The position numbers were made by a program, and so were the translations under genes. 64,000 bases of DNA from Erythrobacter sp. NAP1 (GTDB lineage Bacteria > Pseudomonadota > Alphaproteobacteria > Sphingomonadales > Sphingomonadaceae). Below are positions 42,521-52,408 of this stretch, one piece after another. The notes under the pieces are model-generated. The model did no database searches and was not told the DNA's origin. It worked only from the letters and a program-made list of their open reading frames with translations. Each line of letters starts with the position of its first letter. The stretch's first letter is position 1. The stretch is taken from NCBI RefSeq assembly GCF_000152865.1, contig NZ_CH672390.1, positions 558,001 to 622,000 of the forward strand, written 5' to 3'.

Positions 42521-43588
42521 CTAAAGCAGGCGGTCGCGTTCGATCACCTCGCCTTGCGGATCGAGCGAGAAGACCATGCCGTCTTCGCCGACCGTGATCT
42601 TGCCGTCGAACGCATCTTCGGCATCGCCGAGGAAGGCGGGGTAGAAGAAGGCGTTGGGGATCGGCGGGACGAGGTGCGAGAGGATCAGGTGACGCACGCC
42701 GGCGGCTTGTGCGGTTTCGGCGGCTTCCTCTGGCGTGGCGTGATAGTCGAGGATGTCGCGCGTAATGGTCGCAACCGCCTCGTTGCCAGCTTCGTCGAGA
42801 GCGTCGGTGATATGGCCGACCAGGCGCGGCTGAAGCGCGTCGTGAACGAGGATGTCCGCCCCGCGCGCTGCCTTAGCGATGCTGTCCGACTTGGCCGCAT
42901 CGCCGCTGATCACGATCGAGCGGCCCTTGTAGTCGAAACGGTATCCGACCGAAGGGCGCACCGGGTCATGGTCGACGCGGAAAGCGGTGATGCGCAGACC
43001 GCCGCGTTCGATCACGGTGACAGGCTGCTCGCCGATCTCGAACGGGATCGCAGTAAGCCCCCCGCCGGTTTCGGGCACGATCTCGGAGGTGTGGTGTTCC
43101 ACGCGGTAGGTCCGGTCGAGCTCGTAGGCGCGGTTGAATCCCTCGACCAGCACGTTCAGCCCCTGCGGGCCATGAACGGGAAGCGGCGCAGTCTTGGTGC
43201 CTTGCGTCCAGTAGAGCAGCGACAGCGGGCCGATCCCGTCGACATGGTCAGAATGGTAATGGGTGAGAAGCAGGGCGGTGGTTGAAGGGATGAAGTAGCC
43301 CATCAGGTTGAGGTTGCGCGCGCCTCCTTCGCCGATGTCGACGACATAGGCCTGATCGCCGGCAACGACGAGATTGCATGGGCCTGCGCGGTCCGGATTG
43401 GGAAGGGGCGAACCTGTCCCGCACAAGACGAGGTGCAGCCCATCGTCGAAGCGCAGGTTGTTGGAGACTATCCGCTGTGCGGCAACGCTGGCGAAGACCT
43501 GCTCACCGATCTGGCGCTGCATGGTCCACACGAGCACGCCTGCCGCGACCAACACGGCGAGCGTCCCGTACCCGATCACCCTTTTCAC
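42521..43588 (-). CDS. Metallo-beta-lactamase-fold hydrolase with membrane anchor
   Basis: The 355-residue protein has an N-terminal hydrophobic helix ([17 protein letters not shown]), a probable uncleaved anchor placing the enzyme in the periplasm. The MBL fold shows [18 protein letters not shown], the metal-binding [14 protein letters not shown], then [15 protein letters not shown], and [12 protein letters not shown] with the bridging Asp, closing on LILSHLVPP. The pattern is of the RNase Z / arylsulfatase AtsA-like branch, but with an export signal, so phosphodiester or sulfate ester hydrolysis outside the cytoplasm is the likely chemistry. It is divergent from pyrH. Confidence 0.85.
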   Translation of the reverse strand: MKRVIGYGTLAVLVAAGVLVWTMQRQIGEQVFASVAAQRIVSNNLRFDDGLHLVLCGTGSPLPNPDRAGPCNLVVAGDQAYVVDIGEGGARNLNLMGYFIPSTTALLLTHYHSDHVDGIGPLSLLYWTQGTKTAPLPVHGPQGLNVLVEGFNRAYELDRTYRVEHHTSEIVPETGGGLTAIPFEIGEQPVTVIERGGLRITAFRVDHDPVRPSVGYRFDYKGRSIVISGDAAKSDSIAKAARGADILVHDALQPRLVGHITDALDEAGNEAVATITRDILDYHATPEEAAETAQAAGVRHLILSHLVPPIPNAFFYPAFLGDAEDAFDGKITVGEDGMVFSLDPQGEVIERDRLL

Positions 43589-43685
43589 CAGCCAGTCTCC
43601 CCGCTTTCAAACTTCCCCTTTGCGCGACCTTGCGACCATGTCTAAGGGGAGCGGCACAACAACTCCAACCGGAAATCACCTGTCC

Positions 43686-44417
43686 ATGACCCAATCTGCC
43701 GCGATGCCTCCGATCAAGCGCGTCCTCCTCAAGCTATCGGGCGAGGTGCTGATGGGAGAGCAGGATTACGGGATCGACCCGGCGTATGTGGCGCGGCTTG
43801 CCGAAGAAGTGAAGCTGGCGCAGGAGGCGGGTCTGGAGGTCTGCCTCGTGATTGGCGGGGGCAACATCTTCCGCGGTGTCGCAGGTGCGGCGCGCGGCCT
43901 TGATCGCACCACCGGCGACTACATGGGCATGCTCGCCACCGTCATGAACGCGCTCGCGATGCAGAACGCGCTGGAGCAGGCAGGTGTGCAGACCCGAGTG
44001 CAGAGCGCGATCCCGATGTCCTCCGTGTGCGAACCCTACATCCGCCGCCGCGCCGAACGGCACCTCGAAAAGGGCCGCATCGTCATCTTCGCGGCTGGCA
44101 CCGGCAACCCGTTCTTCACCACCGACACCGGCGCTGCCCTTCGCGCAGCGGAGATGAACTGCGATGCGCTGCTCAAGGGCACCAGCGTCGACGGTGTCTA
44201 TGACAGCGATCCCAAGCACAACCCGGATGCTACGCGCTTCGAAACGATCAGCTATGACCGCGTGCTTGCCGACAACCTCAAGGTGATGGACGCAACCGCG
44301 GTTGCGCTTTGCCGCGAGAACGACATTCCGATAGTGGTGTTCTCGATCCGCGAAAAAGGCAACGTTGCCCGCGTCCTGTCGGGCGAGGGCACACAAACGA
44401 TAGTACAGAAGGACTAA
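43686..44417 (+). CDS. pyrH: UMP kinase
   Basis: Hexameric amino-acid-kinase-fold enzyme phosphorylating UMP to UDP. From ATG 43686 it has 243 residues, the family norm; upstream in-frame ATG 43638 and downstream 43704 are less likely. Seen: [78 protein letters not shown] and [20 protein letters not shown]. frr follows 3 bp after the stop, the conserved pyrH-frr pair. tsf, the usual upstream neighbour, is separated by three other genes here. Confidence 0.96.
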   Translation: MTQSAAMPPIKRVLLKLSGEVLMGEQDYGIDPAYVARLAEEVKLAQEAGLEVCLVIGGGNIFRGVAGAARGLDRTTGDYMGMLATVMNALAMQNALEQAGVQTRVQSAIPMSSVCEPYIRRRAERHLEKGRIVIFAAGTGNPFFTTDTGAALRAAEMNCDALLKGTSVDGVYDSDPKHNPDATRFETISYDRVLADNLKVMDATAVALCRENDIPIVVFSIREKGNVARVLSGEGTQTIVQKD

Positions 44418-44420
44418 CCG

Positions 44421-44978
44421 ATGCCTCAGTATGACAAGGCAGACACCGAGCGCCGGATGAACGGCGCGGTTGAATCGCTCAAGGGTGACCTTTCGGGCCT
44501 GCGCACGGGCCGTGCAAACACCTCGCTGCTCGATCCGGTCGTGGTCGAGGTTTACGGTTCGATGATGCCGCTTGCCTCGGTTGCCACGGTCAACACGCCA
44601 GAGCCGCGCATGATCAGCGTGCAGGTGTGGGACAAGAGCAATGTGAGCGCGGTCGAAAAGGGTATCACCAAGGCGAACCTTGGCCTCAACCCGATGACTG
44701 ACGGTCAAACGATCCGCCTGCCGATGCCCGACCTCACCGAAGAGCGTCGCAAGGAATTGGCAAAGCTTGCAGGCCAGTATGCCGAGAAGGCCAAGATCGC
44801 GATCCGCAATGTCCGCCGCGACGCGATGGAAAGCCTCAAGACCGACGAGAAGAAGAAGGAAATCTCGGAGGACGATCGCAAGCGGATGGAAGACGAAGTC
44901 CAGAAGCTGACCGACAAATACGTCGCTGACACCGACGAAGCGGCGGCGAAGAAGGAACAGGAAATCCTGACCCAGTAA
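44421..44978 (+). CDS. frr: Ribosome recycling factor
   Basis: The 185-residue tRNA-shaped protein works with EF-G to split post-termination ribosomes. The full family sequence is visible: MNGAVESLKGDLSGLRTGRA with the invariant Arg pair, NTPEPRMISVQVWD, the lower hinge GLNPMTDGQTIRLPMPDLTE, and the long C-terminal helices rich in R, K, D (ERRKELAKLAGQYAEKAKIA, IRNVRRDAMESLK, KKKEISEDDRKRMEDEVQKL). It is translated right after pyrH. Confidence 0.97.
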   Translation: MPQYDKADTERRMNGAVESLKGDLSGLRTGRANTSLLDPVVVEVYGSMMPLASVATVNTPEPRMISVQVWDKSNVSAVEKGITKANLGLNPMTDGQTIRLPMPDLTEERRKELAKLAGQYAEKAKIAIRNVRRDAMESLKTDEKKKEISEDDRKRMEDEVQKLTDKYVADTDEAAAKKEQEILTQ

Positions 44979-45018
44979 GCGCTCCTGAGAGGGGCCAGGG
45001 GATCGAGGAGAGGAACGC

Positions 45019-45696
45019 TTGGGCGAAGGTCGCGCCAAACATGTCGCCATCATCATGGATGGCAATGGTCGCTGGGCCAAGAAGCGGGGGCTGCCGCGTG
45101 CGGTTGGCCATCAGCGCGGTGTCGAAGCGGTGCGCAGGCTTGTGCGCGGGCTCGACCCGATGGCGCTTGATTGCCTGACACTCTATGCCTTCAGTTCCGA
45201 GAACTGGAAGCGTTCAGAAGACGAGGTCGACGACCTCATGAACCTGATGCGCAAGTTCATCAAATCCGACCTTGAAGAGTTCGTTGCCAACGACGTGAAG
45301 CTCAAGATCATAGGCAACTGGAAAGCGCTCGCTCCAGACATCGTGGCGATGTTGGAAGATGCGCTGGAGCGCACCTCGGGCGGGTCGAAGCTGCTGGCGG
45401 TCGCGCTCAATTACGGGGCTCAGGATGAGATCGCCCGCGCTGCTGCACAAGCGGCCGAAGCTGGCGAAATCACTGCGGAGACAATCGAGGCTCAGCTCGA
45501 CACGGCTGACCTTCCGCCGCTCGATTTGCTGATCCGCACCAGCGGTGAGATACGCCTCTCTAACTTCCTGCTGTGGCAGGCGGCTTATGCAGAGATGCTG
45601 TTCGTCGACACGCTTTGGCCGGACTTCAAACCAGAACATCTCTCGCAAGCGCTGGACGACTTTGCGCGAAGGGAGCGCAGATATGGCGGGCGCTGA
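45019..45696 (+). CDS. uppS: Undecaprenyl diphosphate synthase
   Basis: Cis-prenyltransferase making C55 undecaprenyl diphosphate, the lipid carrier for peptidoglycan and glycan export; 225 residues. The start is TTG at 45019 with a strong GAGGAGAGGA upstream. The catalytic Asp is in [19 protein letters not shown], followed by [29 protein letters not shown], and the product-site [20 protein letters not shown]. The last 14 bp overlap cdsA, indicating translational coupling in the frr-uppS-cdsA-dxr-rseP run. Confidence 0.95.
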   Translation: MGEGRAKHVAIIMDGNGRWAKKRGLPRAVGHQRGVEAVRRLVRGLDPMALDCLTLYAFSSENWKRSEDEVDDLMNLMRKFIKSDLEEFVANDVKLKIIGNWKALAPDIVAMLEDALERTSGGSKLLAVALNYGAQDEIARAAAQAAEAGEITAETIEAQLDTADLPPLDLLIRTSGEIRLSNFLLWQAAYAEMLFVDTLWPDFKPEHLSQALDDFARRERRYGGR

Positions 45697-46417
45697 TAGC
45701 AAAGGCAGCAAGGGCGGCTCGGCTATGAGCGACCTGCTCGTGCGCTTCGTCTCAGCGGTCGCCATGCTTGGCGTCGCCTTCATCGCTTTGTGGCTGGGTG
45801 GATGGTTCTGGGTTGGCTTCGTGGCCCTTCTTGCAGGGCTGGTCCTGTGGGAATGGAACCTGCTGGTCAAAGGCTTCAACATCTCGCCAGTGGCAGAGGT
45901 CGCGTGGCAGTTCGTCGGGGCGCTCTATGTCGGGGCGGCGGCGCTTGCGATGGTGCAGGTCCGGATCAACTACGACATATGGACCGTAGCGCTGGCCTTT
46001 CTGGCGCCGGTGATTGCGGTCGATGTGGGGGCCTACTTCGCAGGCCGCCTGATCGGAGGGCCAAAGATCGCGCCGAGCATCAGTCCGTCGAAGACCTGGG
46101 CAGGGCTATTGGGCGGCGCTCTGGCGGCGGGCATCTTCACCGTCGGGATTGAGATCAGCGACCTCGTCGCCACCACGGCGCCCGGATACACGATCGGTGC
46201 AATCGGGTTCGCTGCGCTATCCGCTCTACTCATCGCAGTGATCGCGCAGGCGGGAGACTTCTTCGAGAGCTGGATGAAGCGGCGCGCGGGTGCGAAGGAC
46301 TCCTCCAGTCTCATTCCTGGTCATGGCGGTATCTTTGACCGTCTCGACGGCTTCATCGCGGTGTACTTCGTCCTGTTTCTGGTCGCCGTCGTACCTTCCT
46401 ATATCGGATTGCAGTGA
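45683..46417 (+). CDS. cdsA: Phosphatidate cytidylyltransferase
   Basis: Polytopic membrane enzyme, 244 residues, forming CDP-diacylglycerol for PssA and the other phospholipid branches. About seven hydrophobic helices are seen. The CDP-DAG synthase signature is complete at the C-terminus: [12 protein letters not shown] ... [18 protein letters not shown], then [12 protein letters not shown], with the two catalytic Asp positions. ATG 45683 is inside uppS; a second ATG at 45725 (MSDLLVRF) would remove a short polar leader and is also possible. dxr begins 1 bp after its stop codon. Confidence 0.93.
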   Translation: MAGADSKGSKGGSAMSDLLVRFVSAVAMLGVAFIALWLGGWFWVGFVALLAGLVLWEWNLLVKGFNISPVAEVAWQFVGALYVGAAALAMVQVRINYDIWTVALAFLAPVIAVDVGAYFAGRLIGGPKIAPSISPSKTWAGLLGGALAAGIFTVGIEISDLVATTAPGYTIGAIGFAALSALLIAVIAQAGDFFESWMKRRAGAKDSSSLIPGHGGIFDRLDGFIAVYFVLFLVAVVPSYIGLQ

Positions 46418-46418
46418 C

Positions 46419-47582
46419 ATGACCCGCTCGATCACACTTCTGGGAGCAACAGGCTCAATCGGCGCCTCGACGCTCGACCTCGTGCGGCGCAACCCGGATG
46501 ACTGGCAGGTCGAGGCACTGAGCGCGAATTGCTCTGCAAAGGAGCTGGGCGCGCTGGCCCGCGAATTCGGGGCGAAGGTCGCGGTGGTCGGCGACGAAAG
46601 CTGCCTCGGCGATCTGAAAGACGCGCTCGCGGGCTCAGGTGTCGAAGCCGCTGGCGGGTGCGATGCCCTTTGCGAAGCCGCAGCGCGCCCGGTCGACATG
46701 ACGGTCGCGGCCATCGTTGGCTGCGCAGGGCTTGCTCCGACCATGGCGGCGGTCAGGCGCGGCGGAACTGTGGCGCTAGCCAACAAGGAAGCGCTGGTTT
46801 CCGCAGGCGATGTGATGATGTCGGCTGTTGCTGAAAACGGCGCGACGCTGCTGCCCACCGATAGCGAGCACAACGCGATCTTCCAGTGTCTTGCCGGCGG
46901 CAAGATCGAGGATGTGGCGCGCATCACGCTGACCGCGAGCGGCGGACCGCTTCGCACTTGGTCGCGCGAGGCAATCGAGGCTGCGACACCGGAGCAGGCG
47001 GTCGCGCATCCCAACTGGTCGATGGGCGCGAAGATCAGCGTCGACAGCGCGACTATGATGAACAAGGGGCTCGAATATATCGAAGCCTTTCACCTATTCC
47101 CTGTCGGGCTCGATCGCCTACGGATCGTGGTGCATCCCCAAAGCGTGATCCATTCAATGGTCGAATATCGCGATCGCTCGACGCTCGCGCAGCTGGGGCC
47201 GTCCGACATGCGCGTGCCGATTGCATCGTGCCTCGCATGGCCAGAGCGGATGGAGACGCCGCTAGAACCGCTTGACCTAACGAGCATTGGTGAACTGACC
47301 TTCCACGCGCCCGACGAGGAGCGCTTCCCCGCGACCCGCATCGCGCGCGAAGCCATCGAGGCTGGCGGAGGAGCCCCTGCAGTGCTCAACGCCGCGAACG
47401 AAATCGCGGTCGAGGCATTCCTCGCTGGTCAGATTGGGTTCAGCCGCATTACGGCAGTGGCGGAAGCGACGCTGGCAGGCTATAGCGCCGCCGCGCCGGC
47501 CAGCCTGGAAGATGTGCTGGCGATTGACGCAGAGGCGCGCAACCGCGCCCGCGCCGCCACGGAGAACCTCGCCCTTGTTTGA
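46419..47582 (+). CDS. dxr: 1-deoxy-D-xylulose 5-phosphate reductoisomerase
   Basis: Second enzyme of the MEP isoprenoid pathway, NADPH and metal dependent; 387 residues. Seen: NADPH motif LLGATGSIGASTLDLV (residues 6-21), ALANKEALVSAG, the metal site LPTDSEHNAIFQ, the flexible loop ASGGPLRTW, HPNWSMGAKISVDSATMMNKG, and VHPQSVIHSMVEYRDRS. It supplies precursors for the uppS and long-chain prenyl synthase products encoded in this same window. rseP overlaps its last 8 bp. Confidence 0.96.
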   Translation: MTRSITLLGATGSIGASTLDLVRRNPDDWQVEALSANCSAKELGALAREFGAKVAVVGDESCLGDLKDALAGSGVEAAGGCDALCEAAARPVDMTVAAIVGCAGLAPTMAAVRRGGTVALANKEALVSAGDVMMSAVAENGATLLPTDSEHNAIFQCLAGGKIEDVARITLTASGGPLRTWSREAIEAATPEQAVAHPNWSMGAKISVDSATMMNKGLEYIEAFHLFPVGLDRLRIVVHPQSVIHSMVEYRDRSTLAQLGPSDMRVPIASCLAWPERMETPLEPLDLTSIGELTFHAPDEERFPATRIAREAIEAGGGAPAVLNAANEIAVEAFLAGQIGFSRITAVAEATLAGYSAAAPASLEDVLAIDAEARNRARAATENLALV

Positions 47583-48696
47583 ATCGCCCCCTTTCTGGAT
47601 GTACTTTGTCGGCTTCCTGCTTCTGCTCGGGCCATTGGTGACAGTGCACGAGCTTGGCCACTATCTGGTCGGCCGCTGGTTCGGAGTGAAAGCAGAGGCG
47701 TTCTCGGTCGGCTTCGGTAAGGAGATCGCAGGCCGCACCGACAAGCACGGCACGCGCTGGAAACTCTCTGCTCTGCCGCTGGGCGGCTATGTCCAGTTCA
47801 AGGGCGACATGAACCCGGCAAGCGTCCCCGATCCCGATGCCCCTGCCGAAACAGGCAGCTTCCAGAGCGCATCCTTGTGGAAGCGCGCGCTCATCGTTGC
47901 CGCTGGCCCGGTGACAAACCTTGTGGTGGCCATCGCGATCCTCGCCGCCTTGTTCTCGATCTACGGGCAGCGCGTTGTCGCCAATCCGGAAAGCTCGACA
48001 GAGATTGGCGGCTTCTCCGAAACATCCGTCGCGCAGGCTTCAGGCATGGAGGTGGGCGACCGCATCATCGCGATTGACGGGCAGAAGGTCGAAACCTTCG
48101 ACGACATCGTGCGCGAGATTGCCCTCTATCCGGGCCGCGAGATGACCATCGTGGCCGAACGCAGCGGGGACGAGATGGCGTTCGACGTGACCGCTGCACG
48201 CGTCACCGAGGAAGACGGCTTCGGAAACAGCCACACGGTTGGCCGTATCGGGGTCGCTCCGGCCGCGCTCGAATACGATTTCCAGCCCGTCTCCATCCTC
48301 AAGGCCATCCCGCTCGCTACCTGGCAATGCTGGGACATGACCAAGATGATGGTCACTGGAATCAAGCAGATCCTGTTTGGCGATCGCTCGATCAAGGAGC
48401 TGGGCGGGCCAATCAAGATCGCCAAGTTCTCTGGCGAACGCCTTAGTTTGGGTCTCACCGAGTTCGTCTTCTTTGCAGCGCTGATCTCGCTTAACTTGGC
48501 GTTCATCAACTTCTTGCCAATCCCCGCACTCGATGGCGGGCATCTCGCCTTCTACGCTGCTGAGGCAATCCGGCGCAAACCGGTCGGGCCTCAGGCAACG
48601 GAGTGGGCGTATCGCACCGGCATCGCGATCGTGCTGGCGTTCATGGTTGTGGTAACCGTGAACGACGTGGTCTCGCTGCCGATCTTCGGCAGTTAG
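47575..48696 (+). CDS. rseP: Site-2 protease RseP
   Basis: Intramembrane zinc metalloprotease, 373 residues, that cleaves anti-sigma factors and leftover signal peptides. The first helix carries VTVHELGHYLVGRW (HExxH). One PDZ domain is visible (SVAQASGMEVGDRIIAIDGQ); E. coli RseP has two. The last helices carry the third zinc ligand in PIPALDGGHLAFY. The start is TTG at 47575, preceded by GGAG at 47561-47564, giving MFESPPFWMYF; ATG 47599 is the alternative. It overlaps dxr by 8 bp and is followed by bamA, the conserved order. Confidence 0.94.
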   Translation: MFESPPFWMYFVGFLLLLGPLVTVHELGHYLVGRWFGVKAEAFSVGFGKEIAGRTDKHGTRWKLSALPLGGYVQFKGDMNPASVPDPDAPAETGSFQSASLWKRALIVAAGPVTNLVVAIAILAALFSIYGQRVVANPESSTEIGGFSETSVAQASGMEVGDRIIAIDGQKVETFDDIVREIALYPGREMTIVAERSGDEMAFDVTAARVTEEDGFGNSHTVGRIGVAPAALEYDFQPVSILKAIPLATWQCWDMTKMMVTGIKQILFGDRSIKELGGPIKIAKFSGERLSLGLTEFVFFAALISLNLAFINFLPIPALDGGHLAFYAAEAIRRKPVGPQATEWAYRTGIAIVLAFMVVVTVNDVVSLPIFGS

Positions 48697-48932
48697 AACT
48701 GAGCAGCTAATCTGGCTTGTCCTGTCGCTTCGATGCGGCAGTTTGCCGGGGAAAGCGGGCACTCCATCCGGCATTGTGCGTATAGCCTGCTTGATTGCAG
48801 GTGACGCATCGGGCACAGGCGGATGACGTTTTGGGACAGGCAGGGCTGACAGGCTCTGCCGCGCGCTTTAAGGGGGCCCTCACACGGGCGGGGCGCGTTT
48901 ACGAATACGGGTTGGACGGGAACATACTTTCC

Positions 48933-51683
48933 ATGAATCGATGCGAGAATGCAGGCGCTCAGTCTGTGAAATCCACTTCTGCCAAGTCCAAGGGCGCCAG
49001 CGGCCGCTTGGCGTTTGCGCTTACGGGCGCAACCATGCTCGCCGGGGTGCCTTTCTCCGCGCTCGCACAGGACGAAGCCGAAGCGCAGGCGCAGACCGCG
49101 CCCGAAGCCACTCAGCCAACATCTGAACCAACGCCTGCCCCCGCTCCCGTTTCGAACACGATCCGCTCAATCAGCGTGACCGGCGCAGAGCGTCTCGAGC
49201 CGAGCACGATCCTGTCATACATTCGCCTTCGCGTGGGCCAGGATTACTCGGCCGCAGCAGCCGACCAGGCGCTGTCCGACCTTTACGCGACCGAGCTGTT
49301 TGCAAACGCCTCCATCCGAAACCAGGATGGCAACGTGGTCATCACCGTGGTCGAGAACCCGGTGATCAACCGCATCGTGCTAGAAGGCAATGATCGCCTC
49401 GACGCCGACAAGATCCTTCCCGAGATCCGGCTCGCCCCGCGTCAGATCTTCACCCGTTCCAAGGTTCGCGCCGACGTTGCTCGTATTGTCGAGCTCTACA
49501 AGCGTCAGGGCCGCTTCGCCGCGACCGTCGAACCGCAGATGGTTCAGCTGCCGCAGAATCGCGTCGACGTTGTCTTCGAGATCACCGAAGGGCCCAAGTC
49601 CAAGGTTCGCCAGATCAACATCATCGGCAACGAAGAGTTCTCCGATGGTGAGCTTCGCTCGGAAATGGTCACCAAGCAGGCGCGCTTCTTCCGCTTCTTC
49701 AGCTCGAACACGTCCTATGACCCGGATCGCCTTGCGTTCGACCAACAGAAGCTGCGCCAGTTCTACCTCACCGAAGGCTATGCCGACTTCCGCGTTGTCT
49801 CGGCCGTCGCAGAGCTGACGCCTGATCAGCGCGACTTCATCATCACTTACGTCGTTGAAGAGGGCGAGCGCTATTCCTTCGGCGACGTCGAGGTTGAGAG
49901 TCAGCTGCGCGACTTTGACAGCGATGCCCTGCAGGCCGGTCTCGCGATGAAGTCCGGCGATTTCTACAACGCAGCGACCGTCGAGGACACGGTTGAACAG
50001 CTGACCGAGCTTGCTGGCCGCTTCGGTTATGCATTCGCCGACGTGCAACCGCGCTTCAATCGTAATCCTGAAGACCTGACGATGGATATTACCTTCATCC
50101 TGCGTCAGGCGCCGCGCGTTTACATCGAGCGCGTCGACGTGAACGGCAACACGCTCACGCAGGACAAGGTTGTTCGCCGTGAGTTCCGCCTGTCGGAAGG
50201 CGATGCGTTCAACTCGCTGGGCGTGGCCCGTACGACTGCGCGTATCAATTCGCTGGGTTACTTCCAGGAGAACTTCGAAGTTAACCAGGTCGAGGGTTCT
50301 GCGCCTGACCGTATCGTCCTTGAAGCCAACGTCGAAGAGCAGCCCACCGGTGAGCTTCAGTTCTCCGCCGGCTTCTCGTCGATCGAGCGCTTCATCCTTG
50401 CAGGTTCCATCCGCCAGCGTAACTTCCGTGGTCGCGGACAGACGATTGGCCTCAGCCTCAACTACTCGCAATTCTCGCGTTCGGCGCAGGTCAGCTTCAC
50501 CGAGCCCTATCTCTTCGACCGTAACATCTCGGCTGGCGCGGATATCTATCGCCGCGACTTCAACAGCTTCAACTTCAACCGCAACGACCGCCAGACTACG
50601 TTCGAGCAGTCGACGACTGGTGGTTCGATCCGCGTCGGCGTTCCGCTGACCGAGTTCATGTCGCTCATCGGCAGTTACACTCTCAACTACGATGAAGTCA
50701 GCCTCGACGAGAACCTGTTCTTCTCGGACATCGACGGCGATGGCGATATCGAGTGTGATCCGCTGCGCGCCGGTCGCTTCCTGTGTGACGCGCTGGGCAA
50801 TCGCCTGTCGTCGATTGCTGGACTGAGCCTTCAGTATAACTCGCTGAACTCGCTGCTTCGTCCGACGCGCGGTCGCCGCGTTACGCTCAGCACCGAATTC
50901 GCCGGGCTGGGCGGCGATGTGCAATACCTTCGACTTCGCGGCCGCGGCCAGCAGTTCTGGAACGTCTTCAACTCGGGCTTCATCTTCTCGCTCTCGCTTG
51001 AAGGCGGTACGATCATCCCGCTCGAAGATCGCGGTGGAGGCGGAGTTGATGACATTCTACTCACCGACCGTTTCTTCCTCGGCGAGCCGCAGTTCCGCGG
51101 CTTCGACATTCGCGGCGTCGGCCCGCGTATTCTGACGCAGCCATACGTTCTCGACGCGTTCAACAACAACCAGCTCGACGACGATGGCAACCCCATTCTC
51201 ATCACCGAGCGCAACCGCATTCGTGACGACTCAATCGGCGGCCGCAACTACTACCTTGGCCGTGCAGAGATCGAGATTCCGCTTGGCACCGGCGCGCGCG
51301 AGCTTGGCCTTCGCCCGTCGATCTTCCTCGATGTCGGCGCTCTTTGGGGCGTCGAGCAGCCGATCCTGCAGGATAACCCGACCGGCCTCCCGCAGACTGA
51401 CACCAATGGAAATCCGCTGTTCATCAGCACGGAGACGGGCGAACTCACGACCGATCCGCTTGCCAGTGACGGCGTAACCCCTAACACCCGCCTGATCCGC
51501 ACCAACAGTGCGATCCGCGAAGTCTTCTTGGGCGATTCGCCCAGCCCTCGCATCACGGCTGGTATCGGGGTCAACTGGAACTCGCCCTTCGGCCCGTTCC
51601 GTATCGATTTCGCCCAGACGATCCGCAAGGTCGAGGGCGATGACGACAAGACCTTCACGTTCAACGTAGGAACACAATTCTAA
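48933..51683 (+). CDS. bamA: Outer membrane protein assembly factor BamA
   Basis: Central Bam component that inserts beta-barrel proteins into the outer membrane; 916 residues from ATG 48933. The signal peptide is long (to PFSALAQ, about residue 46), then an Ala/Pro/Thr/Gln linker. Five POTRA domains follow (IRSISVTGAERLEP, NRIVLEGNDRLDADK, VRQINIIGNEEFSD, YSFGDVEVESQL, YIERVDVNGNTLT). The barrel begins at LQFSAGFSSIERF; the L6 motif is in FFLGEPQFRGFDIRGVG with the conserved R-G-F/F-D-I pattern; the end FTFNVGTQF has the C-terminal Phe. An upstream GTG at 48795 is in frame but lacks support. Confidence 0.95.
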   Translation: MNRCENAGAQSVKSTSAKSKGASGRLAFALTGATMLAGVPFSALAQDEAEAQAQTAPEATQPTSEPTPAPAPVSNTIRSISVTGAERLEPSTILSYIRLRVGQDYSAAAADQALSDLYATELFANASIRNQDGNVVITVVENPVINRIVLEGNDRLDADKILPEIRLAPRQIFTRSKVRADVARIVELYKRQGRFAATVEPQMVQLPQNRVDVVFEITEGPKSKVRQINIIGNEEFSDGELRSEMVTKQARFFRFFSSNTSYDPDRLAFDQQKLRQFYLTEGYADFRVVSAVAELTPDQRDFIITYVVEEGERYSFGDVEVESQLRDFDSDALQAGLAMKSGDFYNAATVEDTVEQLTELAGRFGYAFADVQPRFNRNPEDLTMDITFILRQAPRVYIERVDVNGNTLTQDKVVRREFRLSEGDAFNSLGVARTTARINSLGYFQENFEVNQVEGSAPDRIVLEANVEEQPTGELQFSAGFSSIERFILAGSIRQRNFRGRGQTIGLSLNYSQFSRSAQVSFTEPYLFDRNISAGADIYRRDFNSFNFNRNDRQTTFEQSTTGGSIRVGVPLTEFMSLIGSYTLNYDEVSLDENLFFSDIDGDGDIECDPLRAGRFLCDALGNRLSSIAGLSLQYNSLNSLLRPTRGRRVTLSTEFAGLGGDVQYLRLRGRGQQFWNVFNSGFIFSLSLEGGTIIPLEDRGGGGVDDILLTDRFFLGEPQFRGFDIRGVGPRILTQPYVLDAFNNNQLDDDGNPILITERNRIRDDSIGGRNYYLGRAEIEIPLGTGARELGLRPSIFLDVGALWGVEQPILQDNPTGLPQTDTNGNPLFISTETGELTTDPLASDGVTPNTRLIRTNSAIREVFLGDSPSPRITAGIGVNWNSPFGPFRIDFAQTIRKVEGDDDKTFTFNVGTQF

Positions 51684-52375
51684 TGAAGCTTACCTCGAAA
51701 CTCCTCGCCACCGGTGCGCTCGCACTTGGCGCGCTCGCTGCAACTGCTCCGGCACAGGCACAGGTCGATGGCCGCGTTGCTACCGCTGACATCAGCCGCG
51801 CCATCATCGGCACCACCGCGCTGCAGACCGCGTACAATCAGATCGGCACCACCTATCAGGCGCAGATCGAACAACGTCAGACGAAGCAGCAGGAACTCAC
51901 CACGCTGCTTCAGCCGTTCGACACCAACGGCAACGGCCAGCTCGACGAAGCTGAACTGCCTGCTGTCCAGAGCGCTTCGAACTTCGCTCAGATCCAGACG
52001 CTCGAGCAGGAAGTCGCCGGGCTCACCAGCCAGGTGAACGCGGCCCGCATCTACGCGGTCGAGCAGATCCTCGCTCAGTATCCGGCAGCTATCACCGAAG
52101 TGACCACTCAGCAGCAGGTCGTTATGGTTCTGCAGCCCGACGTGATCCAGTTCGCCGCACAGGGCGCCGACATCACGCAGCTGATCACTACCTCGCTCAA
52201 CGCCAAGGTGCCTTCGGTCCAGATCGTTCCGCCCGCCGACTGGCGTCCTCAGCGCCAGACCGCACAGATCTTCCAGGACATTCAGCAGACGCTCCTGACC
52301 GCGCAGATCATCCAGCAGCAGCAACAGCAGCAGCAGGGCCAGGCGCAACAACCGCAGGCGCCCGCGGGCCGATAA
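51683..52375 (+). CDS. Skp/OmpH-like periplasmic chaperone with an EF-hand loop and poly-Q tail
   Basis: The 230-residue protein starts in a TAATG overlap with the bamA stop. Signal peptide ends APAQAQ. The position after bamA and the DGRVATADISRAI opening fit Skp/OmpH, which escorts unfolded outer membrane proteins. Unlike E. coli Skp (161 residues), it holds a canonical 12-residue EF-hand calcium loop, DTNGNGQLDEAE at residues 80-91, in the helical tentacle region. It closes with eight Gln codons (52313-52336) and QGQAQQPQAPAGR. The skp role is inferred mainly from position; the calcium loop is seen directly. Confidence 0.82.
   Translation: MKLTSKLLATGALALGALAATAPAQAQVDGRVATADISRAIIGTTALQTAYNQIGTTYQAQIEQRQTKQQELTTLLQPFDTNGNGQLDEAELPAVQSASNFAQIQTLEQEVAGLTSQVNAARIYAVEQILAQYPAAITEVTTQQQVVMVLQPDVIQFAAQGADITQLITTSLNAKVPSVQIVPPADWRPQRQTAQIFQDIQQTLLTAQIIQQQQQQQQGQAQQPQAPAGR
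52313..52336 (+). repeat. CAG/CAA microsatellite coding for eight Gln
   Basis: Eight Gln codons in a row, seven CAG and one CAA, at the 3' end of the Skp-like gene. Repeat-number change would keep the frame and only alter tail length. Confidence 0.85.
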
Positions 52376-52408
52376 GGCCGCGTTGCGCGAAGCAGGAAGG
52401 GGCAGGGC

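Noticed and set aside
49380..50924. 514-codon antisense frame within bamA
   Set aside because: Valine/arginine-rich shadow of bamA with no start signal or motif.
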